Shown here in pieces: positions 1 to 6,786 of a DNA stretch of 28,838 nucleotides. This stretch comes from a virus. A program made the translations under genes and the position numbers. The notes beneath the pieces were generated by a model. It did not search any database. It saw only the letters and a list, made by a program, of their open reading frames with translations, and was not told the DNA's origin. Location: IMG/VR virus record IMGVR_UViG_3300042569_000264, positions 1 through 28,838 of that record. One strand, 5' to 3'. Within the stretch, counting starts at the first letter, position 1; every line of letters starts with the position of its first letter.

Positions 1-184
1 TGGTCTTGGTCAGGCGGAACAGGTTCTCATTGATGGTCTCGAGGTACTTGAACAGCTGAGTCTGGTCTTCCTTTTCGCGTGCGGCGATCTCAGTGAGCGC
101 CTTCGCCGAAGTCTCGGCAAACTGCACGAGCTTCTGGTCAGAGCTCGTTGTCGCGATGGAGTCGATGATGTCTCTGAGTGCCAT
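1..184 (-). CDS. N-terminal part of a helical tail protein, possibly tape measure (cut by window edge)
   Basis: Reading leftward from ATG at 184 gives 61 codons with no stop before the window edge, so only the N-terminus is visible. It starts MALRDIIDSIATT and continues as charged, helix-forming sequence (AETSAKALTEIAAREKEDQ) with coiled-coil character. The start has a good ribosome site (AAGTAAGG just upstream) and sits 3 bp after the stop of the membrane-protein gene. Known context: tail-assembly chaperone genes usually lie just upstream of the tape-measure gene, and in T4 the hub genes 26, 51 and 29 lie in one region. The position after gp26 and its frameshift ORF therefore suggests a tape measure or gp29-like hub protein. 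That is inference; the visible part has no diagnostic motif, and another structural or lysis protein is possible. Confidence 0.6.
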   Translation of the reverse strand, partial: MALRDIIDSIATTSSDQKLVQFAETSAKALTEIAAREKEDQTQLFKYLETINENLFRLTKT

Positions 185-187
185 ACC

Positions 188-532
188 TTACTTCTTGTCG
201 TTGCGGACGTTCCACCATGTCTGGAAGCCGATGAAGGCTCCGACGATGGAAGTCATGGCGATGTAGAACATGTCAATGATGCCGCTCAGTGCCTCAATGC
301 GAGTGACGTCCACGTAGAACACCAAGAAACCCGTGATGACGAGCATGGCAAGGAGCGAAAGCCATGCCATGCGGCGTCGGTTCGTCCATTGCTTTGAACG
401 GTCGTCGATTGGACGCTCCGTCTCTTTGGTCTCTACCTTGACTTCCTTGCGTGGTGGTTCTGTACCGATGCCGTCATACGTCGGCTGGTTCTCCCACTGC
501 TCGGTGTCAGGACTGTCTACTCTGTTAGGCAT
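188..532 (-). CDS. Small two-helix membrane protein (holin-like candidate)
   Basis: A 114-residue protein. Residues 1-50 are hydrophilic and acidic/polar. A basic patch (NRRR, 51-54) leads into a first hydrophobic helix at about 56-74 (AWLSLLAMLVITGFLVFYV), and a second follows at about 84-104 (IIDMFYIAMTSIVGAFIGF). The C-terminus is short and charged (NVRNDKK). By the positive-inside rule both ends would face the cytoplasm. Two closely spaced helices in a protein of this size fit a class II-type holin or a small virion-associated membrane protein. I do not recognise a specific family. Its start overlaps the end of the preceding 58-residue ORF by 8 bp, and its stop is 3 bp before the next start, so it is part of the tail operon and not an obvious lysis cassette. 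No endolysin is adjacent in the window. Confidence 0.75.
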   Translation of the reverse strand: MPNRVDSPDTEQWENQPTYDGIGTEPPRKEVKVETKETERPIDDRSKQWTNRRRMAWLSLLAMLVITGFLVFYVDVTRIEALSGIIDMFYIAMTSIVGAFIGFQTWWNVRNDKK

Positions 533-701
533 TTTTCTTTGCGCGCTCGGCTTCTTCTTTCAGGTGCTGAATGAGCAGAGACACGTAGATGTCACGCTCG
601 TATGGCAACCACTCTTCGATGGACGTCAGTTGATATCCGTGGTGCTGCTGAAGCGCGAAGACCGTCTTGTACCAGGAGGCGAGATCGAAGTATCCCACCA
701 T
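525..701 (-). CDS. 58-residue gp51/chaperone-like ORF, probably expressed as a -1 frameshift extension of gp26
   Basis: From ATG at 701 the ORF reads MVGYFDLASWYKTVFALQQH and ends EERAKKNA-like (…EEAERAKKNA) at 525. It has an aromatic N-terminal half, a central LTSIEEWLPYERDIYVSLL helix and a charged tail. In my memory this resembles the short proteins found next to gp26 in T4-like marine phages and labelled baseplate hub assembly or tail assembly chaperone. The ATG overlaps the gp26 stop as TGATG and has no Shine-Dalgarno sequence upstream, only a T tract. That tract is a perfect -1 slippery heptamer in the gp26 frame, and a slip there joins this ORF to gp26 in frame through Arg-Leu. The likely product is a 291-residue gp26 fusion; a separate product from coupled re-initiation cannot be excluded. 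Confidence 0.8.
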   Translation of the reverse strand: MVGYFDLASWYKTVFALQQHHGYQLTSIEEWLPYERDIYVSLLIQHLKEEAERAKKNA

Positions 702-713
702 CAAGCGAAAAAA
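678..713 (-). promoter_or_regulatory. Programmed -1 ribosomal frameshift signal at the end of gp26
   Basis: On the minus strand the gp26 codons CAT-TTT-TTC-GCT-TGA contain T-TTT-TTC (713 to 707), an ideal X-XXY-YYZ slippery heptamer. Seven nucleotides later a hairpin can form: stem GGTGGGAT (699-692), loop ACTTCG (691-686), stem ATCTCGCC (685-678). This gives 8 base pairs including two G-U wobbles in RNA. Slippery site, 5-9 nt spacer and downstream stem are the standard parts of a bacterial/phage -1 signal. After the slip the reading frame continues CGC-TTG-ATG-GTG into the 58-codon ORF. The same arrangement is known for lambda G/GT and many tail chaperone pairs. Confidence 0.75.
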
Positions 714-1399
714 TGCTCGATACCCTGTAGCCTTCGTGATTCTTTGGTTCCGTCCTTGCGAACGTAGGATACGTCCACGTAGACCTCTGGGAAGCTGGAG
801 AAGAACGGCTCGAACTTGTCCAAGTGTGCCTTGGATAGTGAGCCAATGAACTCTTCAACTTCGGTTCGTGATGCGCTGTCGACTGGATTGACCTCTTCCT
901 TGTCGAACACTGCTTCCATGCACACGCGGAGCAGAGCGGCAGACTTCCTCTCTTCCTCTTCGGCGGCAAGGGCATCCTTGATGGTTGGGTATCGCAGAAC
1001 GACACCTACCTCGTCAGTGATCATGACAGTGCGTGCCTTCTTGTCTAGAACCTTGCTGACCTGCGCTTCGTCAAGGTTGATCTCGACGTCATACTTCTCT
1101 CCGTCATCGCCGACAATCTTGGCTTCAATGACGTTGCCGACAGACTTCGAACGGAGCGCAATGAAGAAGGCTTCTACGTCGAATGGTGTCAGCGCATGAA
1201 CATCGATCTGGTCGATGACGCAGTTGTTGATCAGCTGGCAGAAGACGTCGAAGATGGCCTTCTTGTCCAGCTTGTCCGATTGCTTTGCCATCAGTAGGAT
1301 CTTCTCATCCTTGACGGTGAACGGACGGTACTTGACCTTCTTGCCAGTCGAGGGGATGGTGAAGTCATAGAGTGGTGCGGAGATCTTTGGAAAAGCCAT
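701..1399 (-). CDS. 26: Baseplate hub subunit/assembly protein, T4 gp26 family
   Basis: A 232-residue protein (T4 gp26 is about 208). It begins MAFPKISAPLYDFTIPSTGK, followed by KVKYRPFTVKDEKILLMAKQS, which is characteristic of the T4 baseplate protein family (Pfam T4_baseplate). The middle holds the CQLINNCV and LTPFDVEAFFIALRSKSVG segments, and the C-terminal third is helical (EVEEFIGSLSKAHLDKFEPFF). The start has AGGAG seven bases upstream of the ATG. In T4, gp26 takes part in assembly of the central hub. Here it follows gp54 by a 22-bp gap and ends at a slippery TTTTTTC, so a fraction of ribosomes probably make a C-terminally extended form. That behaviour, plus position ahead of a probable tape measure, suggests a tail-assembly chaperone role analogous to lambda G/GT. 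Confidence 0.85.
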   Translation of the reverse strand: MAFPKISAPLYDFTIPSTGKKVKYRPFTVKDEKILLMAKQSDKLDKKAIFDVFCQLINNCVIDQIDVHALTPFDVEAFFIALRSKSVGNVIEAKIVGDDGEKYDVEINLDEAQVSKVLDKKARTVMITDEVGVVLRYPTIKDALAAEEEERKSAALLRVCMEAVFDKEEVNPVDSASRTEVEEFIGSLSKAHLDKFEPFFSSFPEVYVDVSYVRKDGTKESRRLQGIEHFFA

Positions 1400-1421
1400 G
1401 GTGTGCTCCTAGGTCATTCAA

Positions 1422-2441
1422 TCATGGAAAGCGGAAGCCGTTCTGAATGTTTCTCAGTTGGCTGCGAACTCCCACAAGGTTAGAGTTGATCGTGTTCTGC
1501 AGATTGTTGTTATTGGATCGCAGTGTAGTTAGCCCGCTCGCGATAGAATTGGCGCGGGAGATGGTGTTGAGTAGGCGCTGGACTGGTACGGCAGACAGGA
1601 TCTTGTTCATCAGACCATTCAGGCCGAACGTGATCGACGATAGCTGCTCGCGGAAGCTCCCAGCGAGGTCGTTGGACGTACCGTATCCTGTGTAGTCGAG
1701 CGACGACAAAGCGTCTACCCTGAAGCCAGATTCAATCGGGTTCGGCAGGCGACCAGAGTTGAACGCACGACCGAATGGGTTGAACGAAATGCCGAACGGT
1801 GGTGTCGGTGGGACGCTTGGAACCTGAATCGGGTTGCTGACCGTGAAGTTGGTGAAGTTCACGAACTCATCAACGAGTTCGATCGTGTAGGCGCGATACT
1901 CAAACGTGACTGGGAGGACTTGCAACTGAGGATCGTCCCAAGACAACTCCATCGAACCGACATTGATAGGGAAGGCATCGTGCAGCGTGATGATCGCGAT
2001 CTTAGAGTTCTCGGTGTACTGGGCGATCTTGATCTCCGCCTTGATGTCATCGTAATAGCGAACCTCTCCGTCATACGCACCATTGAATGCTTTGTCGGTG
2101 CGGTTGATCATTGGTGAGATCGACTTGATCCATGCAGTGAAGAAGTCCACCGCATCCATCTTGGCGTCCACATAGAAGCTCATGTTGATGCTGTCGTGAA
2201 TCGCACCATATGGCATCTTCATTACAGAGCCGACACCATACGGACGCACATCGTCCGTCATGATACCGTATGAAGGCGTCTGAGAAGAACGACACAAGAA
2301 CGCCATCTTGCGAGACTTTTGCTGGGCGTCGCCATTGGTCAGGCATCGTGGTGGACTGAATGTCACCATGAAGTTGGATGTCTTAACGAGGCCGTCGCGT
2401 AGTGCTTCGGCCTTGAACGCTTCGACGTTGAAAGCAGTCAT
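1422..2441 (-). CDS. 54: Baseplate-tail tube initiator, gp54-like
   Basis: A 339-residue protein, close to T4 gp54 (about 320). The N-terminal two-thirds looks like a tail-tube fold: FMVTFSPPRCL near residue 25, then FLCRSSQTPSYGI, a DDVRPYGVG turn, INMSFYVDAKMDAVDFFTAW (the conserved D....F..W pattern of gp19-like tube proteins), DIKAEIKIAQYTENSKI and LHDAFPINVGSMELSWD, ending with an LPVTFEYRAYT strand. The last 130 residues are Asn/Ser-rich and helical and would be the gp54-specific extension. In T4, gp54 binds the finished baseplate and nucleates tube polymerisation together with gp48. The start codon overlaps the upstream stop as TAATG. A plain tube protein is less likely because of the length and the baseplate context. 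Confidence 0.75.
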   Translation of the reverse strand: MTAFNVEAFKAEALRDGLVKTSNFMVTFSPPRCLTNGDAQQKSRKMAFLCRSSQTPSYGIMTDDVRPYGVGSVMKMPYGAIHDSINMSFYVDAKMDAVDFFTAWIKSISPMINRTDKAFNGAYDGEVRYYDDIKAEIKIAQYTENSKIAIITLHDAFPINVGSMELSWDDPQLQVLPVTFEYRAYTIELVDEFVNFTNFTVSNPIQVPSVPPTPPFGISFNPFGRAFNSGRLPNPIESGFRVDALSSLDYTGYGTSNDLAGSFREQLSSITFGLNGLMNKILSAVPVQRLLNTISRANSIASGLTTLRSNNNNLQNTINSNLVGVRSQLRNIQNGFRFP

Positions 2442-3040
2442 TAGATCTTGCTCCTGCTGTCCTTCCAGACCGTCTTGAGTTCTGCGCCACGGAAGGACTC
2501 GGTTGGCAAGAACAACGCGGCGAACCAGTCTTGGGGTTCGATGTAGAGGAAGCGGCTGCGCATCTGCGAATAGAGGTATCGCTTGAAGGCAGGCTGAAAC
2601 ATCTTGAGGCGAGTCGTGCTCTTCAGCAGGCCATAGCTCAGGCGGATCTTGGTCGTGAAGTCCAAGTTGTCGTTGTTGACGAACTCGTACAGGCGATCCA
2701 TGAGTAGCGCACGCTCGCGGAGTGGTAGGTAATGGAAGTTGAGGCCATAGAAGCCACCCTCGGCAGGCGCGACAGGGAAGACGAGAGGGAGCGTGTCCCA
2801 GAACGGCATCTTCTCTTTAGTCTTCGGGTCGTACTTGAACATGTACATGCGACCGATCGTGATTTTGTCGTGCTCTTCTGCGCCCTCCTTCAGCTTGTTG
2901 AAGCGGACGGAGTTCTTGGACATCGTCTGGTAGTTCTTCTTCAGCCACTCGAACGACTTTCGAGTGTTGCCAAGGATGACGCCCTGACGGGACGCCTCGA
3001 TGGCTTGTCTGGTGAATACGTCAACGCCTCGTGCGGCCAT
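2441..3040 (-). CDS. Conserved T4-like virion protein next to gp4, possibly gp2 DNA end protector
   Basis: The chosen start is the ATG at 3040, which overlaps the gp4 stop as TAATG and gives 199 residues beginning MAARGVDVFTRQAI. An in-frame upstream extension of 28 residues would run into gp4 and is rich in Arg in a non-protein-like way, so I reject it. The core segment TIGRMYMFKYDPKTKEKM (about residue 60), then FPVAPAEGGFYGLNFHYLP and LRERALLMDRLY, and the end FLPTESFRGAELKTVW are, as I remember, strongly conserved in cyanophage-like T4 relatives. The family is annotated inconsistently, sometimes as gp2 DNA end protector. T4 genes 2 and 4 are neighbours, which supports that reading, but the function here is inference. 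Confidence 0.75.
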   Translation of the reverse strand: MAARGVDVFTRQAIEASRQGVILGNTRKSFEWLKKNYQTMSKNSVRFNKLKEGAEEHDKITIGRMYMFKYDPKTKEKMPFWDTLPLVFPVAPAEGGFYGLNFHYLPLRERALLMDRLYEFVNNDNLDFTTKIRLSYGLLKSTTRLKMFQPAFKRYLYSQMRSRFLYIEPQDWFAALFLPTESFRGAELKTVWKDSRSKI

Positions 3041-3480
3041 TACTTGTGTCCTCGAATCTCTTTCTCGGTCAGGATTTGGAAGGTCCAATTGCGATCGGCG
3101 CAATACTCTTCCGCAGCGGCCCACTTCGCGGAGTTCTTACCCCATGTGAGCACTTCATTTAGATAGCGCCTCGTTCTGCGTTTCGGCGGCTTCGGTTCTT
3201 TGGTCTGTGCATACGGCTTCACTTCGATCATGACGGTCTTGGTCGTGCCGTCTGGTGCCTTCTTCTGGATGACGAAGTCGGGGAAGTAACGGTGCATCTT
3301 ATTGTCGGTCGGGCAGCGGTACGGCACGATGACCTCTTCGCTCGCCCACTTGATGATGTCTGGGTGTTCGTCGAACGTCTTCATCAGCGTGAGCTCAAGG
3401 CTCGAACGGTAGATGATCTTCGTCGGATCCCCAGCGTACTTGCGAGGGTTCTTCGGGGTGAATTTGCCTTTCCAAGCCAT
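3040..3480 (-). CDS. 4: Head completion protein gp4 (TnsA-like nuclease fold)
   Basis: A 146-residue protein, almost the length of T4 gp4 (about 150). It begins [19 protein letters not shown], then IIYRSSLELTLMKTFDEHP, the conserved opening of this family. A PD-(D/E)xK nuclease signature is visible: Glu29 in the N-terminal helix, Asp68 in YFPDF, and Glu86-x-Lys88 in MIEVKP, followed by basic KPPKRRTRR. In T4, gp4 acts in head completion, after DNA packaging and before the tail joins. The fold resembles the TnsA transposase endonuclease. Start and stop overlap the flanking genes as TAATG on both sides, so its translation is probably coupled to the homing endonuclease upstream. Confidence 0.9.
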   Translation of the reverse strand: MAWKGKFTPKNPRKYAGDPTKIIYRSSLELTLMKTFDEHPDIIKWASEEVIVPYRCPTDNKMHRYFPDFVIQKKAPDGTTKTVMIEVKPYAQTKEPKPPKRRTRRYLNEVLTWGKNSAKWAAAEEYCADRNWTFQILTEKEIRGHK

Positions 3481-4064
3481 TACTGATTCTTCGCCCTTTG
3501 TCTGATGGCGGCTTCGCGCAGCTTTGCTTTCGTCTCTTCAGACAGCGGTTTTCTCTTCCTACCTTTCATCGCTTCGCTCAGCTTTGCTTTGTGTTCTGCA
3601 GACTTCGGCTGTCCCTTCTTACCCTTGAGCTTCTCAGAAATCTTCGCCCTTGTTTCTTCACTTGGAGACTTACCCTTCCGAGATTCACTCATCTTAGCTC
3701 TAGTCTCCTCAGACCGCGTCTTCCCTCGCATATTCGCTTTGGCCTCTTCAGAGCGCGGCTTGCCCTTTCTGGCCGTCGACATCTTCCTTCGAATCCACCC
3801 GAATCGTTTGTTGTTTGGTCTGTTTCCACCCAGATTCATACTCATCATGTGAACCGCCCATACCAACTTTGAGTTCTCTGGATACATCTTGACGAGCAAC
3901 TGATGCGCCAAGAAGTGTTCTTCTGGGGTGAGTTCAACTAGGTTGAACGCGTCATCACTCCCACCCATACAACGTGGTGTGATGTGGTGTACTTCCGTGT
4001 AGCCTTCAACGATGCGAAGGCGAGCACGTTCCACGAGAGAGTTGTAGATTCGATGATAGTTCAT
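3480..4064 (-). CDS. Free-standing HNH homing endonuclease with NUMOD3 repeats
   Basis: A 194-residue protein. The HNH nuclease core lies at residues 22-55: [15 protein letters not shown] with His26-His27, Asn41 in FNLVELT, then [10 protein letters not shown] with His50 and His54. From about residue 97 to 185 there are five tandem NUMOD3-type DNA-binding repeats built on S-E-E-T/A-K/R-A-K-hydrophobic and K-G-K (for example [15 protein letters not shown] and [12 protein letters not shown]). This is the layout of phage homing endonucleases. No intron or intein is seen around it. It is the first gene of the leftward operon, starts 25 nt from a promoter-like CTAAGTA, and ends TAATG-coupled to gp4. 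Its start has no clear Shine-Dalgarno sequence. It is probably a selfish insertion that has taken over the operon's leader position. Confidence 0.92.
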   Translation of the reverse strand: MNYHRIYNSLVERARLRIVEGYTEVHHITPRCMGGSDDAFNLVELTPEEHFLAHQLLVKMYPENSKLVWAVHMMSMNLGGNRPNNKRFGWIRRKMSTARKGKPRSEEAKANMRGKTRSEETRAKMSESRKGKSPSEETRAKISEKLKGKKGQPKSAEHKAKLSEAMKGRKRKPLSEETKAKLREAAIRQRAKNQ

Positions 4065-4074
4065 GGGACAACGG

Positions 4075-4081
4075 CTAAGTA
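4075..4081 (+). promoter_or_regulatory. Putative late-promoter element for the rightward operon
   Basis: CTAAGTA resembles the T4 late -10 element TATAAATA and the CTAAATA-type late elements reported in cyanophages, which need no -35 box because gp55-like sigma recognises only the -10. It ends exactly 25 nt before the chosen gp48 ATG (4107), a typical late-promoter leader length. The same heptamer occurs inside several coding regions, so position and symmetry, not abundance, support it. Confidence 0.45.
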
Positions 4082-4089
4082 TCTAGACC

Positions 4090-4096
4090 TACTTAG
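4090..4096 (-). promoter_or_regulatory. Putative late-promoter element for the leftward operon
   Basis: On the minus strand this reads CTAAGTA, identical to the element at 4075-4081 on the plus strand. It ends exactly 25 nt before the homing endonuclease ATG at 4064. The two elements face each other across 8 bp (4082-4089), so each lies in the other's first transcribed bases. The pair also forms an inverted repeat with 7-bp arms and could instead be a hairpin or a protein-binding site. Confidence 0.45.
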
Positions 4097-4106
4097 GCCC
4101 AATTCT

Positions 4107-4964
4107 ATGCGCCAGTCACTACTCCAAACACCACGCCAAGTTCGAGATTCGAACCGCCGAGGATCTACTCAGGTCACTGGTGCGACGTTCCCTACGTCCA
4201 TGCCAGAAGGTCCTGGGATGGTCTTCCGTATCCAGAAGTACAAGTTCGACGCCGACCAGAAGACGCGAGTCCGTCCAGTCGAGCGCCTGACCACGGCACA
4301 CATCAAACTCCCACTACCAATCGGCGGTCTGCAAGATCTCGTAGAACACAACTACAATGAGGCCGATATGGGAACGGCTCGCTTCTCGCTAGCGGCTGGG
4401 CGCGAAGCCGCAGACGCTCTACGCCGCGATGGTGCTGCCGAAGCGGCATCTGTCGTCACTAGCGCAGTCGTTGATGTCGGTTCGTACGTCGCACGCCAGA
4501 CCATCAACAGCTTGTCTAGTGGTCTAGGCGGATTGGTCTCGGCAGAGCTCGGTGACGTCCCGAACCCTTACTCGTCGATGCTCTATAGCCGCACGGCTAT
4601 TCGCCAATGGAACTTCAGCTGGAAGCTCCAGCCACTGAACGACCGCGACAGTCAAGAGCTGAAGGAGATCGTCAACATCTTCCGTTACTACTCGCTCGCC
4701 AAGATGGACGGTCGCTACCTTGATTTCCCACATGAGTTCCAGATTGCGTTCGTCGGAACTCCTGGACTCTATGGCATGGGTTCGTGCTTCCTTCGCAGTA
4801 TGACCGTCAACTACACGCCACACGGCAACCCAGTCTTCTATGCAGGAACGCTGGAACCACAGGCGGTTGAACTGAACCTCGCATTCAGTGAGTTCGAGCC
4901 ACTCACTAAGGACTCGATCGACGGAACGCAGTGGGCTCCGAAGTCTCTACAGGGGATTGAATGA
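4107..4964 (+). CDS. 48: Baseplate tail-tube cap gp48-like
   Basis: From the ATG at 4107 the protein has 285 residues (T4 gp48 is about 364). I chose this start because longer versions would read back through the divergent promoter gap into the homing endonuclease gene; AGG at 4096-4098 is a weak ribosome site. MVFRIQKYKFD (about residue 38) followed by HIKLPLPIGGLQDLVEHNYNE is the pattern I associate with gp48 of cyanophage-like T4 relatives. Further on there are YSRTAIRQWNFSWKLQPLNDRDS and RYYSLAKMDG, with LYGMGSCFLRSMTVNYTPHG near the C-terminus, resembling tube-fold strands. In T4, gp48 sits on the hub and, with gp54, starts tube growth. It is the first gene of the rightward operon and overlaps gp53. 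Confidence 0.72.
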   Translation: MRQSLLQTPRQVRDSNRRGSTQVTGATFPTSMPEGPGMVFRIQKYKFDADQKTRVRPVERLTTAHIKLPLPIGGLQDLVEHNYNEADMGTARFSLAAGREAADALRRDGAAEAASVVTSAVVDVGSYVARQTINSLSSGLGGLVSAELGDVPNPYSSMLYSRTAIRQWNFSWKLQPLNDRDSQELKEIVNIFRYYSLAKMDGRYLDFPHEFQIAFVGTPGLYGMGSCFLRSMTVNYTPHGNPVFYAGTLEPQAVELNLAFSEFEPLTKDSIDGTQWAPKSLQGIE

Positions 4965-5485
4965 TGGCAACCTACTTTGACAAGTTCCCGACCGTATCGT
5001 ACAACGGAGTCGAGCTCCGCAACATCCTGCTCAAGGCTGGTCTTGCGAAAGAGCTGCTCCGTTCGTACCAACACCTCGCGCCATACGAGATTCAGCAGGA
5101 CGACACAATCACCTCGCTTGCGTACGACTACTATGGTGACGTCGGTTTCTCATGGTTGGTCATCGTCTCGGCGCAGATCTATGATCCGTTCTTCTCATGG
5201 CCGATGCGCGACGACGAGCTAGACGAAGCACTGACGTTGCAGTATGGTTCGGTGGACGCCGCACGCAACACGATCGCGTACTACAAGAACACCGAAGATG
5301 GTTCGTTGGTCAACCCACAGACCATTGAGCTGCTCGGCACAGAGATTGAACTGGCGAACTATCAGCCTGTCAACGCATACGACGCAGCCGTCCAACAAAA
5401 CGAGAAGAACCGCAACATCCTTCTGCTCAAGCGCGAGTACGCGCCTGAGATCGCATATCAGCTTGGAGTGACACTGAGACAATGA
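4964..5485 (+). CDS. 53: Baseplate wedge protein gp53
   Basis: A 173-residue protein (T4 gp53 is about 196). Two adjacent ATGs exist at 4961 and 4964. The second is preferred because AGGGG at 4951-4955 is then 8 nt away, giving MATYFDKFPTVSYNG. The first half matches gp53 in its LysM-like character: YEIQQDDTITSLAYDYYGD followed by WLVIVSAQIYDPFFSWPM (residues about 42-80). The remaining residues are a helical wedge-binding region. In T4, gp53 joins wedges to each other and to the hub. The gene overlaps gp48 at its start and gp27 at its end (ATGA), so it is translationally coupled on both sides. Confidence 0.85.
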   Translation: MATYFDKFPTVSYNGVELRNILLKAGLAKELLRSYQHLAPYEIQQDDTITSLAYDYYGDVGFSWLVIVSAQIYDPFFSWPMRDDELDEALTLQYGSVDAARNTIAYYKNTEDGSLVNPQTIELLGTEIELANYQPVNAYDAAVQQNEKNRNILLLKREYAPEIAYQLGVTLRQ

Positions 5486-6783
5486 AGATCGTCAAGATCA
5501 AACAAGGCGCGGTTGACGAGTTCAGCTACGGCATTGAACACACGCCACCGAGCGGACAGAAGTACGACATCATCGCTCTGGTGTCGTCAATGTCATTGGT
5601 CGAGAGCTTGTTCAACAAGGCGCTCGGCCTACAGTTGGTCATCACGGACGGCGCTGGTTACATGGAGACCGTCGGCATGACCGTCGGCGACAAGATCAAT
5701 CTGGTCGTGCAGAAAGAGAACCTCGGTGAGGAAGCACGAACCATCGAAGTTGAGATGCGCGTCGCTGGTGTCACTGGTGAAGCAATGCGAGTCGGTGCTC
5801 GTGAAAAGACCTACGTTGTATCGTGCGTCAGCCTCGCAGCCTTTCAGAACTCACGCAAGAAGGTGTCTCGCTCGTTCCGTGGCACGGCCAAGGAGTGCCT
5901 GATCGATCTGTTCCAGAAGGAGCTAGAGGTCACGGTGAAGGAAGACCAGTTCGAGGACACGTTCGGTGCCGTCGACTTCATCTCGCCATGGTTGCCAGCT
6001 TTCGGCGTCGCCGACCAGTTCATCGACCGTTCTTTGTCCACCGACCAGACGCGCATCGACAACCTGTTCATGCTCTACGAGCAGATCGGTGACGGTCACA
6101 AGTTCAAGACGGTTCGCAAGATCATCGAGGACGCCAAGACACACGAGTACACGTTCTATCCGTCACAGGTTCGTGCTGAGAACACCGACGACTTCTTCCG
6201 CGCTATGGCATGGAAGCAGCACAGTCGTCCGCAGCTCGAGACTCTCATGAGTAAGGGTGTCGTTCGCTCGGCTGCTCAGATCGTCGATCCGATTGGTCGT
6301 CGTTTCATCAATGAGAAGTTCGACCTGAACGAAGAGGTCGACAAGCTCGTGCTCCTAGGCAAGTTCGTCCCATTCAACTTGGAGAAGGCAGTAGAGCTGC
6401 TCCCGTTCAATGGTTCGTCGCCGCTGGAGTCAGAACCACACGTTCGCACGGTCGTCTCTGAAGAGTCATACAACCGCGTCGAGTTGTTCGGTCGCAAGTA
6501 TGCCGCGACGCAGGCACAGCGCGAGCTCATCGGTTCTACGTGCTTCACGATGAAGGTACATGGCAACCCAGACCTTCGCGCGGGTGACATCGTCGAGATG
6601 ACTGTGCCTATCATGTACCAGAACGACGTTCGCGGTGACAACGTCTATGACCAGTCGTTCGGTGGCAAGTTCATCGTCGCAAACGTCCGCCACAACATCA
6701 CACAGGCTGATGCCTTCGAGACGTATGTCGATCTGTTCAAGGACGCATACGAGCGTCAGCAAGATGCAACCAAGAGTGAGTAA
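5482..6783 (+). CDS. 27: Baseplate central hub protein gp27-like
   Basis: A 433-residue protein (T4 gp27 is about 391). The N-terminal part has the first tube-like domain: IIALVSSMSLVESLFNKALG and LVITDGAGYMETVG, then VGDKINLVV and ARTIEVEMRVAGV. The middle contains VSRSFRGTAKECLIDLFQKEL and ADQFIDRSLSTDQTRIDNLFMLYEQIGDG, typical of the gp27/gpD hub family. A late segment LRAGDIVEMTVP is the conserved small-barrel motif near the C-terminus. Three copies would form the torus linking the spike (gp5) to the tube. It lies between gp53 and gp5, the expected hub neighbours, and starts within an ATGA overlap with gp53. Confidence 0.85.
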   Translation: MKIVKIKQGAVDEFSYGIEHTPPSGQKYDIIALVSSMSLVESLFNKALGLQLVITDGAGYMETVGMTVGDKINLVVQKENLGEEARTIEVEMRVAGVTGEAMRVGAREKTYVVSCVSLAAFQNSRKKVSRSFRGTAKECLIDLFQKELEVTVKEDQFEDTFGAVDFISPWLPAFGVADQFIDRSLSTDQTRIDNLFMLYEQIGDGHKFKTVRKIIEDAKTHEYTFYPSQVRAENTDDFFRAMAWKQHSRPQLETLMSKGVVRSAAQIVDPIGRRFINEKFDLNEEVDKLVLLGKFVPFNLEKAVELLPFNGSSPLESEPHVRTVVSEESYNRVELFGRKYAATQAQRELIGSTCFTMKVHGNPDLRAGDIVEMTVPIMYQNDVRGDNVYDQSFGGKFIVANVRHNITQADAFETYVDLFKDAYERQQDATKSE

Positions 6784-6786
6784 CAA

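Noticed and set aside
592-1005. Minus-strand ORF of 137 codons inside gp26
   Set aside because: It overlaps gp26 in another frame, is Ser/Arg/Pro-rich, and has no start signal. The real small gene here is the 525-701 ORF in the frame reached by the slippery site.
3041-3124. 28-residue N-terminal extension of the gp2-like gene
   Set aside because: It would overlap gp4 coding sequence by 85 bp and reads as Arg-rich noise. The internal ATG at 3040 overlaps the gp4 stop as TAATG like the other genes of this operon.
3984-4106. Longer N-terminus for gp48 starting upstream
   Set aside because: It would run through the divergent promoter gap and antisense to the homing endonuclease. The ATG at 4107 is 25 nt from the promoter-like element and has AGG upstream.
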